Shown: positions 8,821 through 19,530 of the stretch, piece after piece
Position numbering within the stretch: position 1 is the first letter of the stretch
Layout: every line of letters begins with the position of its first letter
Program-made: the position numbers and the translations under genes
NCBI GenBank assembly: GCA_964017155.1
Contig: OZ024861.1
Span: 50,057,513-50,121,512, forward strand
Source of the DNA: Oasisia sp. SBJ-2009
Lineage: Eukaryota > Annelida > Polychaeta > Sabellida > Siboglinidae
DNA: 64,000 nucleotides
Direction: 5' to 3'
Notes under the pieces: generated by a model
What the model was told of the DNA's origin: nothing
What the model saw: the letters and a program-made list of their open reading frames with translations, nothing else
The model's database searches: none

Positions 8821-11560
8821 CATTGATGTCCTGAGATTATACTGTCATATATTATGTATGTATACACATATCTTGTGATATTTATATTACACATTTATTG
8901 AAAAGAAAATGTATCACTACCTCATCTGTATGTAATATGATGACATTTATTTTTGGTAAGAGGACTGCTTAGCATGCATCAACTTTGGCAATTTATGTAT
9001 GCAAGTTGAAATAGATAACAAAATAATGTTTGTGTTTTTTGGTGGCAAGGTGTTTTTATATTAAAACCTTTGGTACAAATGATATTATACATGACTGCCA
9101 AGTTATACACTACCACACAGGCTTTTTGTAGTTAATTCTTGATGTGTGCACATAGGCATGTCTTGTGTGAATTTTCACTTTATAAAAATTGTGACTTCAC
9201 ACAGTCCCGTTGTGACTTATTACTGCTACTGACATACACTGTAGAAGCTGTTGTATACTTAATCTTACAGTATCATCTAATATCATTCGACATTGATATG
9301 GCTTTTACATTTCTTCTTTCCCATTTAATTATTTTGCATGTATGTTATAGAGGAACAATTGTATTATATTTATGTATTGGTGGAAGATTCATACTGCTTA
9401 TCAAATGTAACATCAGTTTGTAACAACAATGCTATTCAGTGTTATATTAGTGAAAACTTTCTGTCGATGCTGAATATATGAATTATACCTGTATTATAAA
9501 ACAGCATGGTTCTCCGCCTGTTTGTTTGTCTGTTTGTGGGCCTACATCTCTGTTAGTCTTGCATGTGTGGGGCTGAGATCACGTAAGCGATCTGGTGGAC
9601 TCATTGAGGTGGATTGTTGATTTACACTGTTATTCTTCTGGAGTGAGTAGCCGGAGTGAGTAGTGAGTGGCAAATAGATTTATCACAGTATATATTACAC
9701 ACATGCAAGCACACACGCACACACGCACGCACACACATGTATTTGTATACCATATATATATATAATTTAGTGCCCAAAATATGTAACGCAATGAATTCAG
9801 ATACAGTTTCTACTGTGGTCCTATACCAATCTAGAAGCTCCAAGAAACCCACGGCCCAGACATCCACTGGCTCTGGCACAACACCACTGTGTTATCACCT
9901 GAATAACTGCATGCAGCCATCAACAATTATATCTAGAGGACACATGCATGCTTCCACACACCTACATAAACATGCATACATATATAACAGGGTATGTATA
10001 TATAGACTGCATGTTTATCCGAAGATTTTTTTAAAATTTTGGTTCAGATAACTGGTCTGTTGCATTCTTATTACAATGTTTAGTCAGCAGAACTATTTAT
10101 GATACAGTCAAAGTGATGTCGCAGTAACTGTACATTATGATGACGATGTTCACACATAACGAACCAGAAAACATACAAAATGTACAAAGCAATTTCTAAA
10201 GAAATATAAAAATTAGCTCCCCATGATGGTAGCTAGACCCCTACACAAATATTGTGAACATAAATTTTATCTATTATTATATAAATTAATTTAAAAGTAA
10301 ATGAAGTTCAGTGCAACTATACATTGATCAGTATATACAACATCATTTCAGAAGTAAAACATTTGACAATTACATAAAATACAATTTTCTTTTGAAATTT
10401 GTTCACCAATCTGCTCCCCTGTTTGCACATGCAGTTTAATATGTTGGAGGAAACCCCCCAGTATTTTCTAGTCTTGAAGAATGCCTTTTTACCTCTGATA
10501 TCTCAACTGCTGCTTTAATTGGAAGATGCAAGGGTGATGAATCCAATAACAAAGTCCATAATCATTTCCATTTTGTTGACAATTATTTTTTTATTAATTC
10601 ATAATTATATATATATATGTGTGTGTGTTAATTAATAATTATTATATATTAATTATGTATTAATTAAAAATAATACATATTAAAAAATATATATACAATT
10701 TAGTAAATTAAATTTACAATATTTTTAGTCTTACTATGAATCATATTATGATTGGCCTGGGTTGATGTTAATATAAATGCCTGATATGCCGCTCGAGTTG
10801 TAATTACGTTTAAACTGAGCATGATGAGATGTATGTCCAATAACTATAATTATTGTCGTCACTTTAAGTTGACTGAAAAGGGGCGTCATGCCCATGGTCA
10901 TGGATGGACCAAAGCCCGCGGGCTTTGCCAAAGCCAAAGGAATGATAGGCCTTGCATATGGCTCCACATAAAATACAGCTAGTTGTACATGGGATGTGCT
11001 CAGTGACAATGTCAGTGGTATCTAGTAAATGTGTAGGCTTGGGGCAAACAGCGATAAATACCGAACTAGGAGAAATGTCAACAAGGTATGTCTGACAACG
11101 CCGCTAAACGTAAAGAGGGCGTGACCATTGGTGAGCGATAATACATCAATTTATCGCGTGGTAAACAAACTAGATTTGACCTGTATTTGTTATGCACTAT
11201 TTATAGATTGCACTGGGGTAACACTGGGTGTTTGGGGGAACGTTGATGTGTGTCTCTGCCTTGTGTAAAGGATGTTTGCCAGGTCGTTAGCTAACGTCCA
11301 GTTTAATGCTAGATCGTACGTACAATGATCCATTTCGATGATGTGTCAAAAAATGAAATCGCATTTTGTGGTTACGTAAATCGTGATGGATTTTTGAAAC
11401 GAAGACCCTGACGACGATCGAAACTAGGGTGAGGTTTCTGACATTTCTAAGCGAAAAGATTGCAGTGTAAGACATTCCTATTTGTAAATAGGAAGTGTCT
11501 ACAACACACAAATACAACTTGAAACATATCGCAAAAAATATTCTCTTGTCAACATAAGCC
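8821..11560. other. Intergenic AT-rich region
   Basis: No gene was supported. Small landmarks are a short CA/GCAC tract (9700-9740), a TATA run (9754-9768), and very AT-rich DNA around 10560-10720. Short open frames here have neither recognisable domains nor splice context. Confidence 0.5.
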
Positions 11561-11616
11561 GTGTCATCACCGACGGCGACAGTGGAGTGTCAGTGACTGT
11601 CAATAACAGTGGCATA

Positions 11617-11663
11617 ATGTCAACACTTGAACAGGAGTGTCTCATATGTGGACTGGAGAACAC
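11617..11663 (+). other. Candidate upstream first exon of the SOCS-box gene
   Basis: ATG at 11617 opens a short frame (MSTLEQECLICGLEN) that ends at a good donor, AAC|AC|GTAAGC, with GT at 11664. Spliced to the acceptor at 12352, the frame stops after two more codons, so it would be a 5' leader with an upstream mini-frame. Spliced to 15080 it would remain in frame. The local base composition is less AT-rich than its surroundings. Transcript data are needed to choose. Confidence 0.25.
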
Positions 11664-11689
11664 GTAAGCATACTACATCATAAATTACA

Positions 11690-12352
11690 TTGTCCTGGTT
11701 TATAGGCTGTTGTAAGTTGATGACTTTACATTGTGCTGGTTTATGAAATGTCATATGATTGAACAAGATTGCCACCTATATTATAGATAATAGAGAATCA
11801 ACTCTAGATGGCAGATGGACAAGGAAGCCCTTTAGTTTATCGAGAGTTCAACCTATTAATCTAAATGATGAGTTTACATGGTCTTGTTTTAGTTGATCGA
11901 CATGTTTACATTGTGTTAGTTAATTTACACTTACAGTGTATTGAATGTTTGTGTTTACACTGAGCTGATTTATGGGGTGTTTAGGTTGACATGTTACACA
12001 GAGCTGATTTACATTGTATTGAAGATGATATGTTTACAATTTGCTGGGTTGCAGGCCATACAGGGTGTTGCAAGTAGTCTATGTGTTAATACTGTGTTAG
12101 TTTACAGGGTGTTGTAAATTAATGTGTCTACATTCTGTCAATTTACGTGGTTTTGTTGTAAGTTGATGTATTTACACTGTGTTTTTACAGGGTATTGTAA
12201 GTTGATGTGTTTACATTGTGTCATTTTACAGGGTGTTGTAAGTTGATATGTTTACATTGTGTCTGTTTACAGGGTGTTGTAAGTTGAGGCGTTTCACTGT
12301 TCTACTTTACATGGTGTTGTAAGTTGATGTATTACACTGTGCTGTGTTACAG
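11690..12352. repeat. Degenerate 41-bp minisatellite ending at a predicted acceptor
   Basis: The unit contains TTTACAGGGTGTTGTAAG and TTGATGTGTTTACATTGTG. GGTGTTG/GGTATTG starts fall at 12191, 12232, 12273, 12313 and 12353 (spacing 41, 41, 40, 40). Copies to the left are more diverged. Most units keep a pyrimidine-rich stretch plus ACAG, so the array is a ladder of potential 3' splice sites just before the first coding exon. Confidence 0.85.
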
Positions 12353-12392
12353 GGTGTTGTAGTTGATGGCCTGAGGCAGTGACACACCCAGC

Positions 12393-12510
12393 ATGGGTCA
12401 GAAGAGCAGCTGTGTGGAGGGTCCAGACCACCGGTCATTGGTGGTCAGTTGTGCTGATGCATGGAGTGTCCTCTACAGTGACACAGTGGACAACTGGCAG
12501 CGAGTGGCAG
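12393..12510 (+). CDS. SOCS-box gene exon 1 (coding start)
   Basis: It encodes 39 residues from MGQKSSCVEG to NWQRVA plus one base, with donor GCAG|GTTTGT at 12511. The exon probably begins at 12353 after TGTTACAG, leaving 40 bp of leader; alternatively transcription could start nearby. Confidence 0.75.
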
Positions 12511-12609
12511 GTTTGTGAAACATGGATGGACACTTGACAGGCTGGGAAATACATACTGACACACACATACACACACACACACAACACACACACACACACA
12601 CATGTACCA

Positions 12610-12685
<76 letters not shown>

Positions 12686-12739
12686 CACACAAACACACAC
12701 ACACGTACACCACACATACCAAGTCCACACACATGGACA

Positions 12740-12811
<72 letters not shown>

Positions 12812-12838
12812 ACACATACCAAGTCCACACACATGGAC

Positions 12839-12875
<37 letters not shown>

Positions 12876-15800
12876 GCATACACATAGACACACACAGATT
12901 GAATACACTCGAGTATTATATGTGTTCTACTAAGATGCTATTTTATCTGTGATGCTAAAGTCACAATTAGAGTATTAATTGTATATTTTATGGAACACTT
13001 ACTTTCATGGAAAGTGAAGCTATTACAGTTTACCTTGCATTTGTTCTAGAAGAATTACAGATGCTTAAAATTAATATTTGTACACATGTTGCCAAATGTG
13101 TATCAATATATATCTATGTATCAGTGTATGCGAGATTATGTTTTACCTATTCAAATAGTATCAAGGTTTTCAGGGCAAAGTGTAATGTTGTAAATACTGT
13201 TGGTGTATATTAAAATCCTAAAATCTTCGAGATTTGTAGCAGAACCTGAAATACTTGTTGCACATTATAAAGCAAATCATGATATTAAATGATTTTGTTA
13301 TACAAATGCAGTATGTAGTTTGCTGATTGGCTGAAAATGGGTATATTGCTTTTTTGCAGTTTTGTGTATGGCATTTAATGCATATTTATCACACTTATGT
13401 GTGGATTATATGCGATGTGCTATACAAACAAACATGGCATCCTTTGGGTTACATTTCAAAAATAGTGTTTATTGCATTTTACCCTGACACTCTCCACATG
13501 CATGCACGAATGATCAAAAATCAACTGTGGGTAATTCATTCCAATCAACAATATATCATTTAGTCTAGTCATTAAACTAGTTATTATTAATGATGACAAC
13601 AGTCAAGGCCTTTTTTCTAAAAACAGTTTTAGAAAAAAAGATAACGACCATACTGATTGATGGCTGACAAATTATCACCTTAAAGTGGCATTTTAAATAC
13701 CTTTTTTATTAATTTAATCTTACTATGTACTATCATGTAATTATATTTTAGTAGAGTACCTTTTATGTTAGCACATTGTCTTATTGATGACATTTGTATA
13801 CTTGTATTTGAAAATATTTACATTTTAGTTATTGTATTACAGCGTACTGTATTACTGTGTTTATTTATTTATGTATTTTTATTTTTCTAAAATTTTTTTG
13901 GAGGACCACATTGGAAACAAGTGTGCTATTGTGTGCTTTAATGTGTTTATCCTCGGTAAATATATATGCCTATTTCGTTATTTGCTTTTGCATCGAATGT
14001 TTTTATATGCATGCATACAATGTTTTATCAAATAAACTCACACTAATAATTGCAAAAATGTTTCAGCTGCGTTTGGGTTTGCTGATGATATTTATGGTTG
14101 CCCAGGCCATAAATGTGACAGGGACTCCATCTGTCTAAAGAAGGCTCGAACACTGCTGCACAGTGGAAATCATACCATTGAAATACAACGGTTTGTGGCA
14201 TTTTGAATTTCATAGATAATTTGCTATTTAAAGATAAGACAGCCTCAACCTGTCTGGTCGAAAACATTCCATATCATGTATCGGTCACATTTCATCTGCT
14301 TCACTCGCTGTTTAATTTTTTTTTATACTATTGTTATGTACTGCTACTGGTTCAGTATACCCGTAAGTGGAGTAGAATAATTAATTTTCTTGACAAGATT
14401 CGTGCTTATAATAATAGTGTTATGTAGGTTTGTTTACAAACAAGCCATGAAATAGAAATGAACTTCATTGCTGGATGTTCTATGTAGTAGGTTCTGCGTA
14501 CCTGACTTACCTGTGATCAGGGTTGGAAAATAAACAATTTTGTTTTCGAATAAATCATAATTTTTATTAAATCAGATTTTTTTGATTAAATTGATTTATT
14601 TGAATTTTTCAACATTCTCGACAATCATAAGAAATAATATGTAATTCAGAAAATAAATACGTGGAATATGATAATATACCCAATAGGCTGAACATTTCAT
14701 TCTTAGCATTTCTAAAGAATTAAAGCAAAGTTGTTATGTACAAATTTAAACTTTATTTTAACATACATACAGTTAAATAAACTGGTAGTAGCACGCAATA
14801 AAACAAACAAGCAGTTTGCGGTGCATGCATTATTCATTATTGGTAGCAGAGCAGAGCTGTGAAACCACGTGGGCCTAGTAGTAACAACATGTCGGCTGTC
14901 TTACCGTTGAGTGTTGTTGAGGATTATTATTATAAATTTGCACAAATAAAGTGAGTAATCAGGTAAGCATAAATTTAAGATAATCTGAAAAAATCGAAAA
15001 AATCAACATCTTTTCATGTTGATGATATCAGTGATTTAATCGATGATTTAATCAATCAATGTTCACACCTGGTGTGCAGGTACAAGAAGAAGGCGAGGTA
15101 CATCTCCTACGCCCACCACACAACCCTGAGGACGAGGGTGGCGGACGGCTTCCAGCTGAGTGAGATCGTCGCGGCCGTCCATAACGACCTCATCCTCGTC
15201 ATCTTCTACCGCCTCTACCATCAGTACGACGCCACATTCGTCCTCCTCAGCCTTGACACCTGCAAGATTGTCAGCTGCATCGAGTCGCCCACGGGCAACA
15301 TGTCCATTATGGAGTGTCACATCAGTCCAGACGGGTCAAGGGTTGCAGTGCTGTTCTTCATGCGCAAAGACAATCTCTCCCCGTTCAGGTGCGTGGGCGT
15401 TGTATGCATGAACGCGGCAGAACCTCTCAGTTAAAGTGACATGGTCCATTCGTTGCTTTTTATTTTTATTGCAAAATCATGTTAATCAGTATAAGTTATA
15501 ACTATTGTAGCGTCCTGACCGCCAACAAATGTTTTATCAAAACAGAACTGACTTCGTAATGTTAAACGTCGAACGAGTGACACCCACCCTTTGACCTTTA
15601 CCAACTGGGAGCTGTGCACCTGGCTGGGTGTGGCGTTAGTGGTATCAACTTGTGTTCATGTGATATTGCATCGCGTAATCATGCATTTCTTTCTGGGCTT
15701 ATAGCCACGCCTACATTGCCCTACAACGGATTCGAAAACACCTCGTGGTCGATGTGTAAACAGAGTTAAGCACCCCTTACTGCGTCTATTTTCAACCCCT

Positions 15801-16832
15801 AAATGGTACATGAAAACATATATTAACTGTCTTTACGCTATAATTTGGTATAAAAAAAAAAAAATAATAATCATATACATGATTTTGCAGTAAAAATAAA
15901 AAGCTACGAACGGACCATGTCGCATTCTCACAATGGTGACCTGACTAGAAGGGTGACCTTTATTTTGAGTGACTGCATTACTGGGGTGACTGTAAAACTG
16001 ATTACTGATTATGAATATTTAAAATATGTATGTGTTACAATGTATTTTATGCGCCTCTGAGCAGAATTTTTTCCGGATATACGGCGCTTTACAAATAAAA
16101 ATTATTATTATTATAAAAACACTTTTCTAACAATATGGCTATGAAAATTCTACTAACATTGCTTTGATACATTAGCCTCTTCTTTACAGATACGAGTTGT
16201 ACGTGTTTTCATCAAAGACGGGTCGAACCGTCAACGTGATCCACTGCAACAAAGAGGTGCGGCCGTATGTGACCTTTGACCCGCGCTACAAGCACTCGCG
16301 GGTCGTCATCGTGAACTACAGCGACTGCGAGAGAGTCAAGGATGGCCTCGTGTTGTTCTGTCTCGACACCGACTCCATCGTAGCCACCAGCCACATCATG
16401 CTGAGCGTGATCTATGGAGGCGGCTACTTCTGCGTGAACTACGGCCGCGACGGTCGCTTCCTGATCCTCCAGAAGATCAGCGACAACATGAATGGCGTCC
16501 ACTGCTACTCTGACTTATACGTGTTCTGCGCGAACTCGTTGAAGCTACTCAAACACTACTATGCAAGTCTGCAACCATACAGCACGCTGTGTGATCGAAA
16601 CTACGCGCCTGTCTTCTCCAGTTGCGGCACCCGCATGTGCGTCATCGGGGAAGAGACACTCGGCCTGCAGCGCCACCTATACGTGTCGGTTTACCAACTG
16701 CCTCAGCCAATCAGCTTGCAGGAACAGTGTCGAATCAGCATCCTGCAGAGCGTGGCATCGCCGGACGATGTCGCTGGACTACCGCTGCCGCAGAAGATGA
16801 AAGATTTCATTGGCTTCTGCCCAGAGTTGTGA
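12393..16832 (+). CDS. SOCS-box protein with predicted N-myristoylation, four exons
   Basis: The coding path joins 12393-12510, 14067-14190, 15080-15388 and 16190-16832 (1194 nt, 397 residues); all introns are GT-AG and phases match. The start ATG has A at -3 and G at +4. Residues 1-7, MGQKSSC, fit N-myristoylation (Gly2, Ser6) with a neighbouring Cys that could be palmitoylated. Residues about 82-340 alternate short strand-like segments (LILVIFYRLY, ATFVLLSLDTCKIVS, SPDGSRVAVLFF, ELYVFSSKTGR), reminiscent of a divergent WD/beta-propeller; this is inferred. Residues 359-368 are an exact BC box (SLQEQCRISI) and 381-384 are LPLP, the Cullin5 box; together they form a SOCS box ending at the C-terminus. 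Such proteins bind elongin B/C and bring substrates to Cullin5 ubiquitin ligases. I do not recognise a named orthologue. Confidence 0.85.
12556..12897. repeat. (CA)n microsatellite with an internal 100-bp duplication
   Basis: Nearly pure CA dinucleotide. A non-CA insert reading CATACCAAGTCCACAC plus ATGGACAC occurs twice, at about 12714-12740 and 12814-12840, exactly 100 bp apart. It lies in intron 1 of the SOCS-box gene, starting about 45 bp after the donor. His/Thr and Cys/Val open frames here are artefacts. Confidence 0.97.
12898..14066. other. SOCS-box gene intron 1, unique part
   Basis: AT-rich DNA with no recognisable element or extra exon. Short open frames around 13007-13560 and 13832-14035 lack domain signatures. 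Confidence 0.5.
14067..14190 (+). CDS. SOCS-box gene exon 2
   Basis: Acceptor ATGTTTCAG ends at 14066; donor CG|GTTTGT starts at 14191. It encodes residues 40-80 and part of 81: AAFGFADDIYGCPGHKCDRD and onward to TIEIQ. Two Cys and a His (CPGHKC) could bind a metal, but this is only a possibility. The frame is fixed by phase on both sides. Confidence 0.78.
14519..15060. repeat. AT-rich repeat fragment, possibly hAT-derived
   Basis: It begins CAGGGTTGGAAAATAAAC, similar to many hAT ends, then has runs of AAATCA/TTTGATT. Related AAAATCGAAAAAATCAAC runs occur near 14990-15010, with TTTAATCGATGATTTAATC at 15034-15052. A matching right terminus was not found, so it is at best truncated. It fills most of intron 2. 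Confidence 0.3.
15080..15388 (+). CDS. SOCS-box gene exon 3
   Basis: Acceptor GGTGTGCAG ends at 15079; donor TTCAG|GTGCGT starts at 15389. It encodes residues 82-183 (YKKKARYISYAHH to LSPF) and the split codons on either side. It is clearly more GC-rich than the introns. SPDGSRVAVLFF resembles a WD-type strand turn. Confidence 0.85.
15389..16039. other. SOCS-box gene intron 3, unique part
   Basis: It contains a short A-run (about 15852-15865) and otherwise nothing recognised. Confidence 0.45.
16040..16118 (+). mobile_element. SINE/LINE 3' tail
   Basis: GCGCCTCTGAGCAG is followed by GGATATACGGCGCTTTAC, AAATAAA and (ATT)n. A GCGCT-TTA/TATA-AATA plus ATT-repeat end is a common tail of marine-invertebrate SINEs (family memory). 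The 5' end is not resolved. The motif matches 3127-3140 in the opposite orientation. Confidence 0.45.
16190..16832 (+). CDS. SOCS-box gene exon 4 with the SOCS box
   Basis: Acceptor TTCTTTACAG ends at 16189; stop TGA at 16830-16832. It encodes residues 185-397, including PYVTFDPRYKHSRVVIVNY, YVSVYQLPQP and the terminal SOCS box (SLQEQC...LPLPQKMKDFI). The exon is GC-rich and free of repeats, in sharp contrast to its flanks, which supports purifying selection. Confidence 0.9.
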
Positions 16833-17006
16833 GTGGAGGCGTCTGTATGGTTCACATTCACGACAGTCACAGCACAAATGTGTAAAACCCGCAAACGAAC
16901 CCATATCATTATCGATTTAGAAACAGAAAGTCTGTGATATATGCAGCCAACGTCCTGTAATATAATATAAAAAAGTTTAATTCCAAATAGACTTAACCTT
17001 AAAGGG

Positions 17007-17012
17007 AATAAA
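17007..17012 (+). promoter_or_regulatory. Candidate poly(A) signal for the SOCS-box gene
   Basis: AATAAA lies 175 bp after the stop codon, inside the left terminal repeat of the TTAA element. It is the first AATAAA seen after the stop; another lies near 17080. Confidence 0.4.
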
Positions 17013-17576
17013 AACACTTTGCTTGAATCAGTTTATTATACATGCCGCTACATAGCTCCATGTCTGCACAGCCAAAAACAATAAAACATTAATGAAAGGG
17101 AAATTCCATAGTTTGTGTTACGCCACTGGAGTTTTTCAAATACGCATATTTGTGTCGCGCTTTCTGGATGCCCAGTGGTGACGTCAGACAGTACACATAC
17201 TGGCATCAGGCGCACTCTTTCTGTGCATCCAGAGCATGTTTACAAGGATAACTTTTGGGTCGATATGAGCATCAAAATTAATTATTGTGCAATATTCCGA
17301 TGGTCAACATAGCATACATTTTTCTTAAGATTCCACGTGAATCACATTTTGTTGAAAAATGTAATCCAGATGTTTCGCGGAGGCCTGTCTGTGCTTCAAG
17401 ATGGCCCATGTCTTTGGTTTGTTTTCAAAGTAATTGTATCGATTGCAACCCAGCTACATAATCCACACCTGGACATTACAAACAGCTAGTATTTATTTAA
17501 CGTAAGAAATAAACATTGTACAAACCATAAATAATCAGTTAGTATGATGTTGTGTGAAGGAATAAAATCCCGATTG

Positions 17577-17665
17577 TTACCGTGGCTCAATAGGTAGACA
17601 CTTTCTTAGGAATGTTCACTTTCACAATTGGAAGAACACCGGTTCAAACCTGACACAAAACCATT
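17577..17665 (+). mobile_element. tRNA-derived SINE head
   Basis: TGGCTCAATAGGTAGAC (17583-17599) resembles a pol III A box and GGTTCAAACCT (17641-17651) a B box, spaced about 57 bp as in tRNA-like promoters. A T-rich stretch follows. A folded functional tRNA was not made out, so this is more likely a SINE than a tRNA gene. It lies inside the TTAA element. Confidence 0.5.
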
Positions 17666-18295
17666 GATATTGTTTTTTTAAACATTTCACAAAATAATAA
17701 TACAAAATGGAATCATTGTATTTAAAAAAAGGTGATATTAATGGATTGTGTAACATTTCTGTCTGAAGGTAAGTGTTTGGAACATATGTGTCGTCTGTGG
17801 GCTGCAATCGAAACAATTACTCAGAAAACAAGCCAAAGGTGGCAGCATACGCAATACTCAGTCAAGGCTCAGGCCTCCGAGAAACTCTCGCTCTGGCTTC
17901 AACTTTGTAAACAAAGTTGATTTGTGTGGAAGTGTAAGATAAATATTTGTTACCTGTGATGACTATTGTTTGTATTTCAACGGAATATAGCACATTAATT
18001 TATTATGACGCTTGTTTCCACACAAAAACTATCCTTGTAAACATACTCTGAACACATAGGAAAGGTCTGCCTGATGTCAGTATGTGTCATCTTTGATGCC
18101 ATGATACCATGTGATCGCCTTGCTAATTAACTGTCAGCTTTCCACGGGAATCGCTATACTGATGGGTTTAAAACCGAATTTATACTAAAAATGTATATTT
18201 ATTTAATTTTGGAATGTTGTCAAATGTTGCATACATACTTAATCGTTATGTATATGTGGAAAACAAATTTAAGTACTGCTTTGTTTCTATTCCCT

Positions 18296-18935
18296 TTAAA
18301 GAAAGTCCTGGCCGACATAACATATGCAGATATGTGCTTGAAGATTTACTGGTAAAGGTAAAGGTCCAGGCTGCTGATTAGCACTGTGCACAGAATATCT
18401 GTTTGTCAGACAAACTAAATTGGTTTGTTTAGGCGAGGAGGACAAAAACCAAGAGTTGTTATCTGGAAACCTGGCGAATTGCAATGGTTTCTGTCGAACT
18501 TTCATGGTAGTTTTATGAACTGTACAACCTAATCTTAAAAGTGATACTTGTACAATGCGTTCAGCCACAGCAGTATTGACACCATTTTATTCCTTGTTCT
18601 AATGAAGGCTTTTGAGAACTTCTGGGTGAAATGTGCTTTGAATGTGTGGGACTTGCGAGTGTTTCAGTTCTAAAGGTATCTATGTTCTTGTTTTGTATAT
18701 AAGTCTTTGCTAACGAAGCTCAGAGGAGAATCAGCACAATAAGCTTGGTCAATCTCACGATCTATAATATATGTAATATTAAAGTTGTCGATGGATGGAT
18801 GATTACACTGTGGAGCTAAGCTGGATAAGTTTAGGATAATTTATAAGAACAAACCTAAATAACAACTAGGGCGCTCAGTCTTTTGCATGCATGATGTTTG
18901 ACAGACATAACAATTAGATATAATTTGTATATCTA
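18296..18935. other. Intergenic, nothing recognised
   Basis: No gene or repeat was supported in this AT-rich stretch. Confidence 0.45.
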
Positions 18936-18939
18936 TACA

Positions 18940-19220
18940 GTATATATATATATGTATATTATAAGATGAACACTATATATAATTATATGTATAAGATGAA
19001 CATTATATATAATTATATGTATATATAAAGTAAAACCTTATATATTATATATATTATATTATATTATATATGTATATATATATATATATATATTTTACAC
19101 ATATATTATATATATATAATATATATATATATGTAATATATATATATATATATGATGTTTTACTTTAATACATATAATTATATGTAATATTCAACTTTAT
19201 ATATATAATATATACATATT
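18940..19220. repeat. TA-rich microsatellite with long inverted repeat
   Basis: A 30-bp unit containing ATAAGATGAACA is duplicated at 18961-19020. (TA)n runs follow. Arms at about 19005-19036 (ending TATAAAGTAAAAC) and 19157-19187 (starting GTTTTACTTTAAT) are inverted copies over about 30 bp with one gap, enclosing TA repeats, so the region can fold as a hairpin of about 180 bp. Confidence 0.8.
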
Positions 19221-19223
19221 TAT

Positions 19224-19249
19224 ACACACACACATGCACGCACGCATGC

Positions 19250-19304
<55 letters not shown>
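19224..19304. repeat. (CA)n microsatellite
   Basis: CA dinucleotides, interrupted on the left by ATGCACGCACGC. Confidence 0.95.
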
Positions 19305-19305
<1 letters not shown>

Positions 19306-19470
19306 GAACCTTGCTTTGTAATCATCTAGGTAATGCAGCCACCTTTCAATTGAGGAGGCCACCCCAAGACGGTTGTGAATAAGTTTTGTAATGTTTAAGT
19401 ACAGGAAAGTAATCAGAACACTTGTCCAATCCCTAGTGAGGGTCCACTCGTGTGTTGCATGTGTGTGTGG

Positions 19471-19473
<3 letters not shown>

Positions 19474-19509
<36 letters not shown>

Positions 19510-19530
19510 TATATATATATATATATTATA
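19474..19530. repeat. (AT)n microsatellite
   Basis: About 27 AT/TA dinucleotides with an ACAC interruption at about 19501-19504. Confidence 0.93.

Larger units (their letters stand above)
17003..18295. mobile_element. TTAA-flanked inverted-repeat element, about 1.3 kb
   Basis: The left end is TTAA|AGGGAATAAAAACA (TTAA at 16999-17002). The right end, read on the opposite strand, is TTAA|AGGGAATAGAAACA (TTAA at 18296-18299). Thirteen of 14 terminal bases match, and weaker similarity (TATACAT...CG.TA) continues inward about 50 bp. The TTAA duplication is typical of piggyBac-type insertion, although AGGG is not the usual piggyBac start. No transposase frame is present, so it is non-autonomous. 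Confidence 0.5.

Noticed and set aside
9139..9423. 94-codon hydrophobic plus-strand frame
   Set aside because: Hydrophobic residues reflect T-rich DNA; no recognisable family or context.
10746..11009. 87-codon minus-strand frame
   Set aside because: No domain, no splice signals and ordinary length for a chance frame.
12435..12952. Cys/Val-rich and His/Thr-rich frames over the CA tract
   Set aside because: Translation of a CA/TG dinucleotide repeat.
17577..17665. Functional tRNA gene
   Set aside because: A- and B-box-like strings are present but no convincing cloverleaf or anticodon arm was found; a SINE head is more likely.
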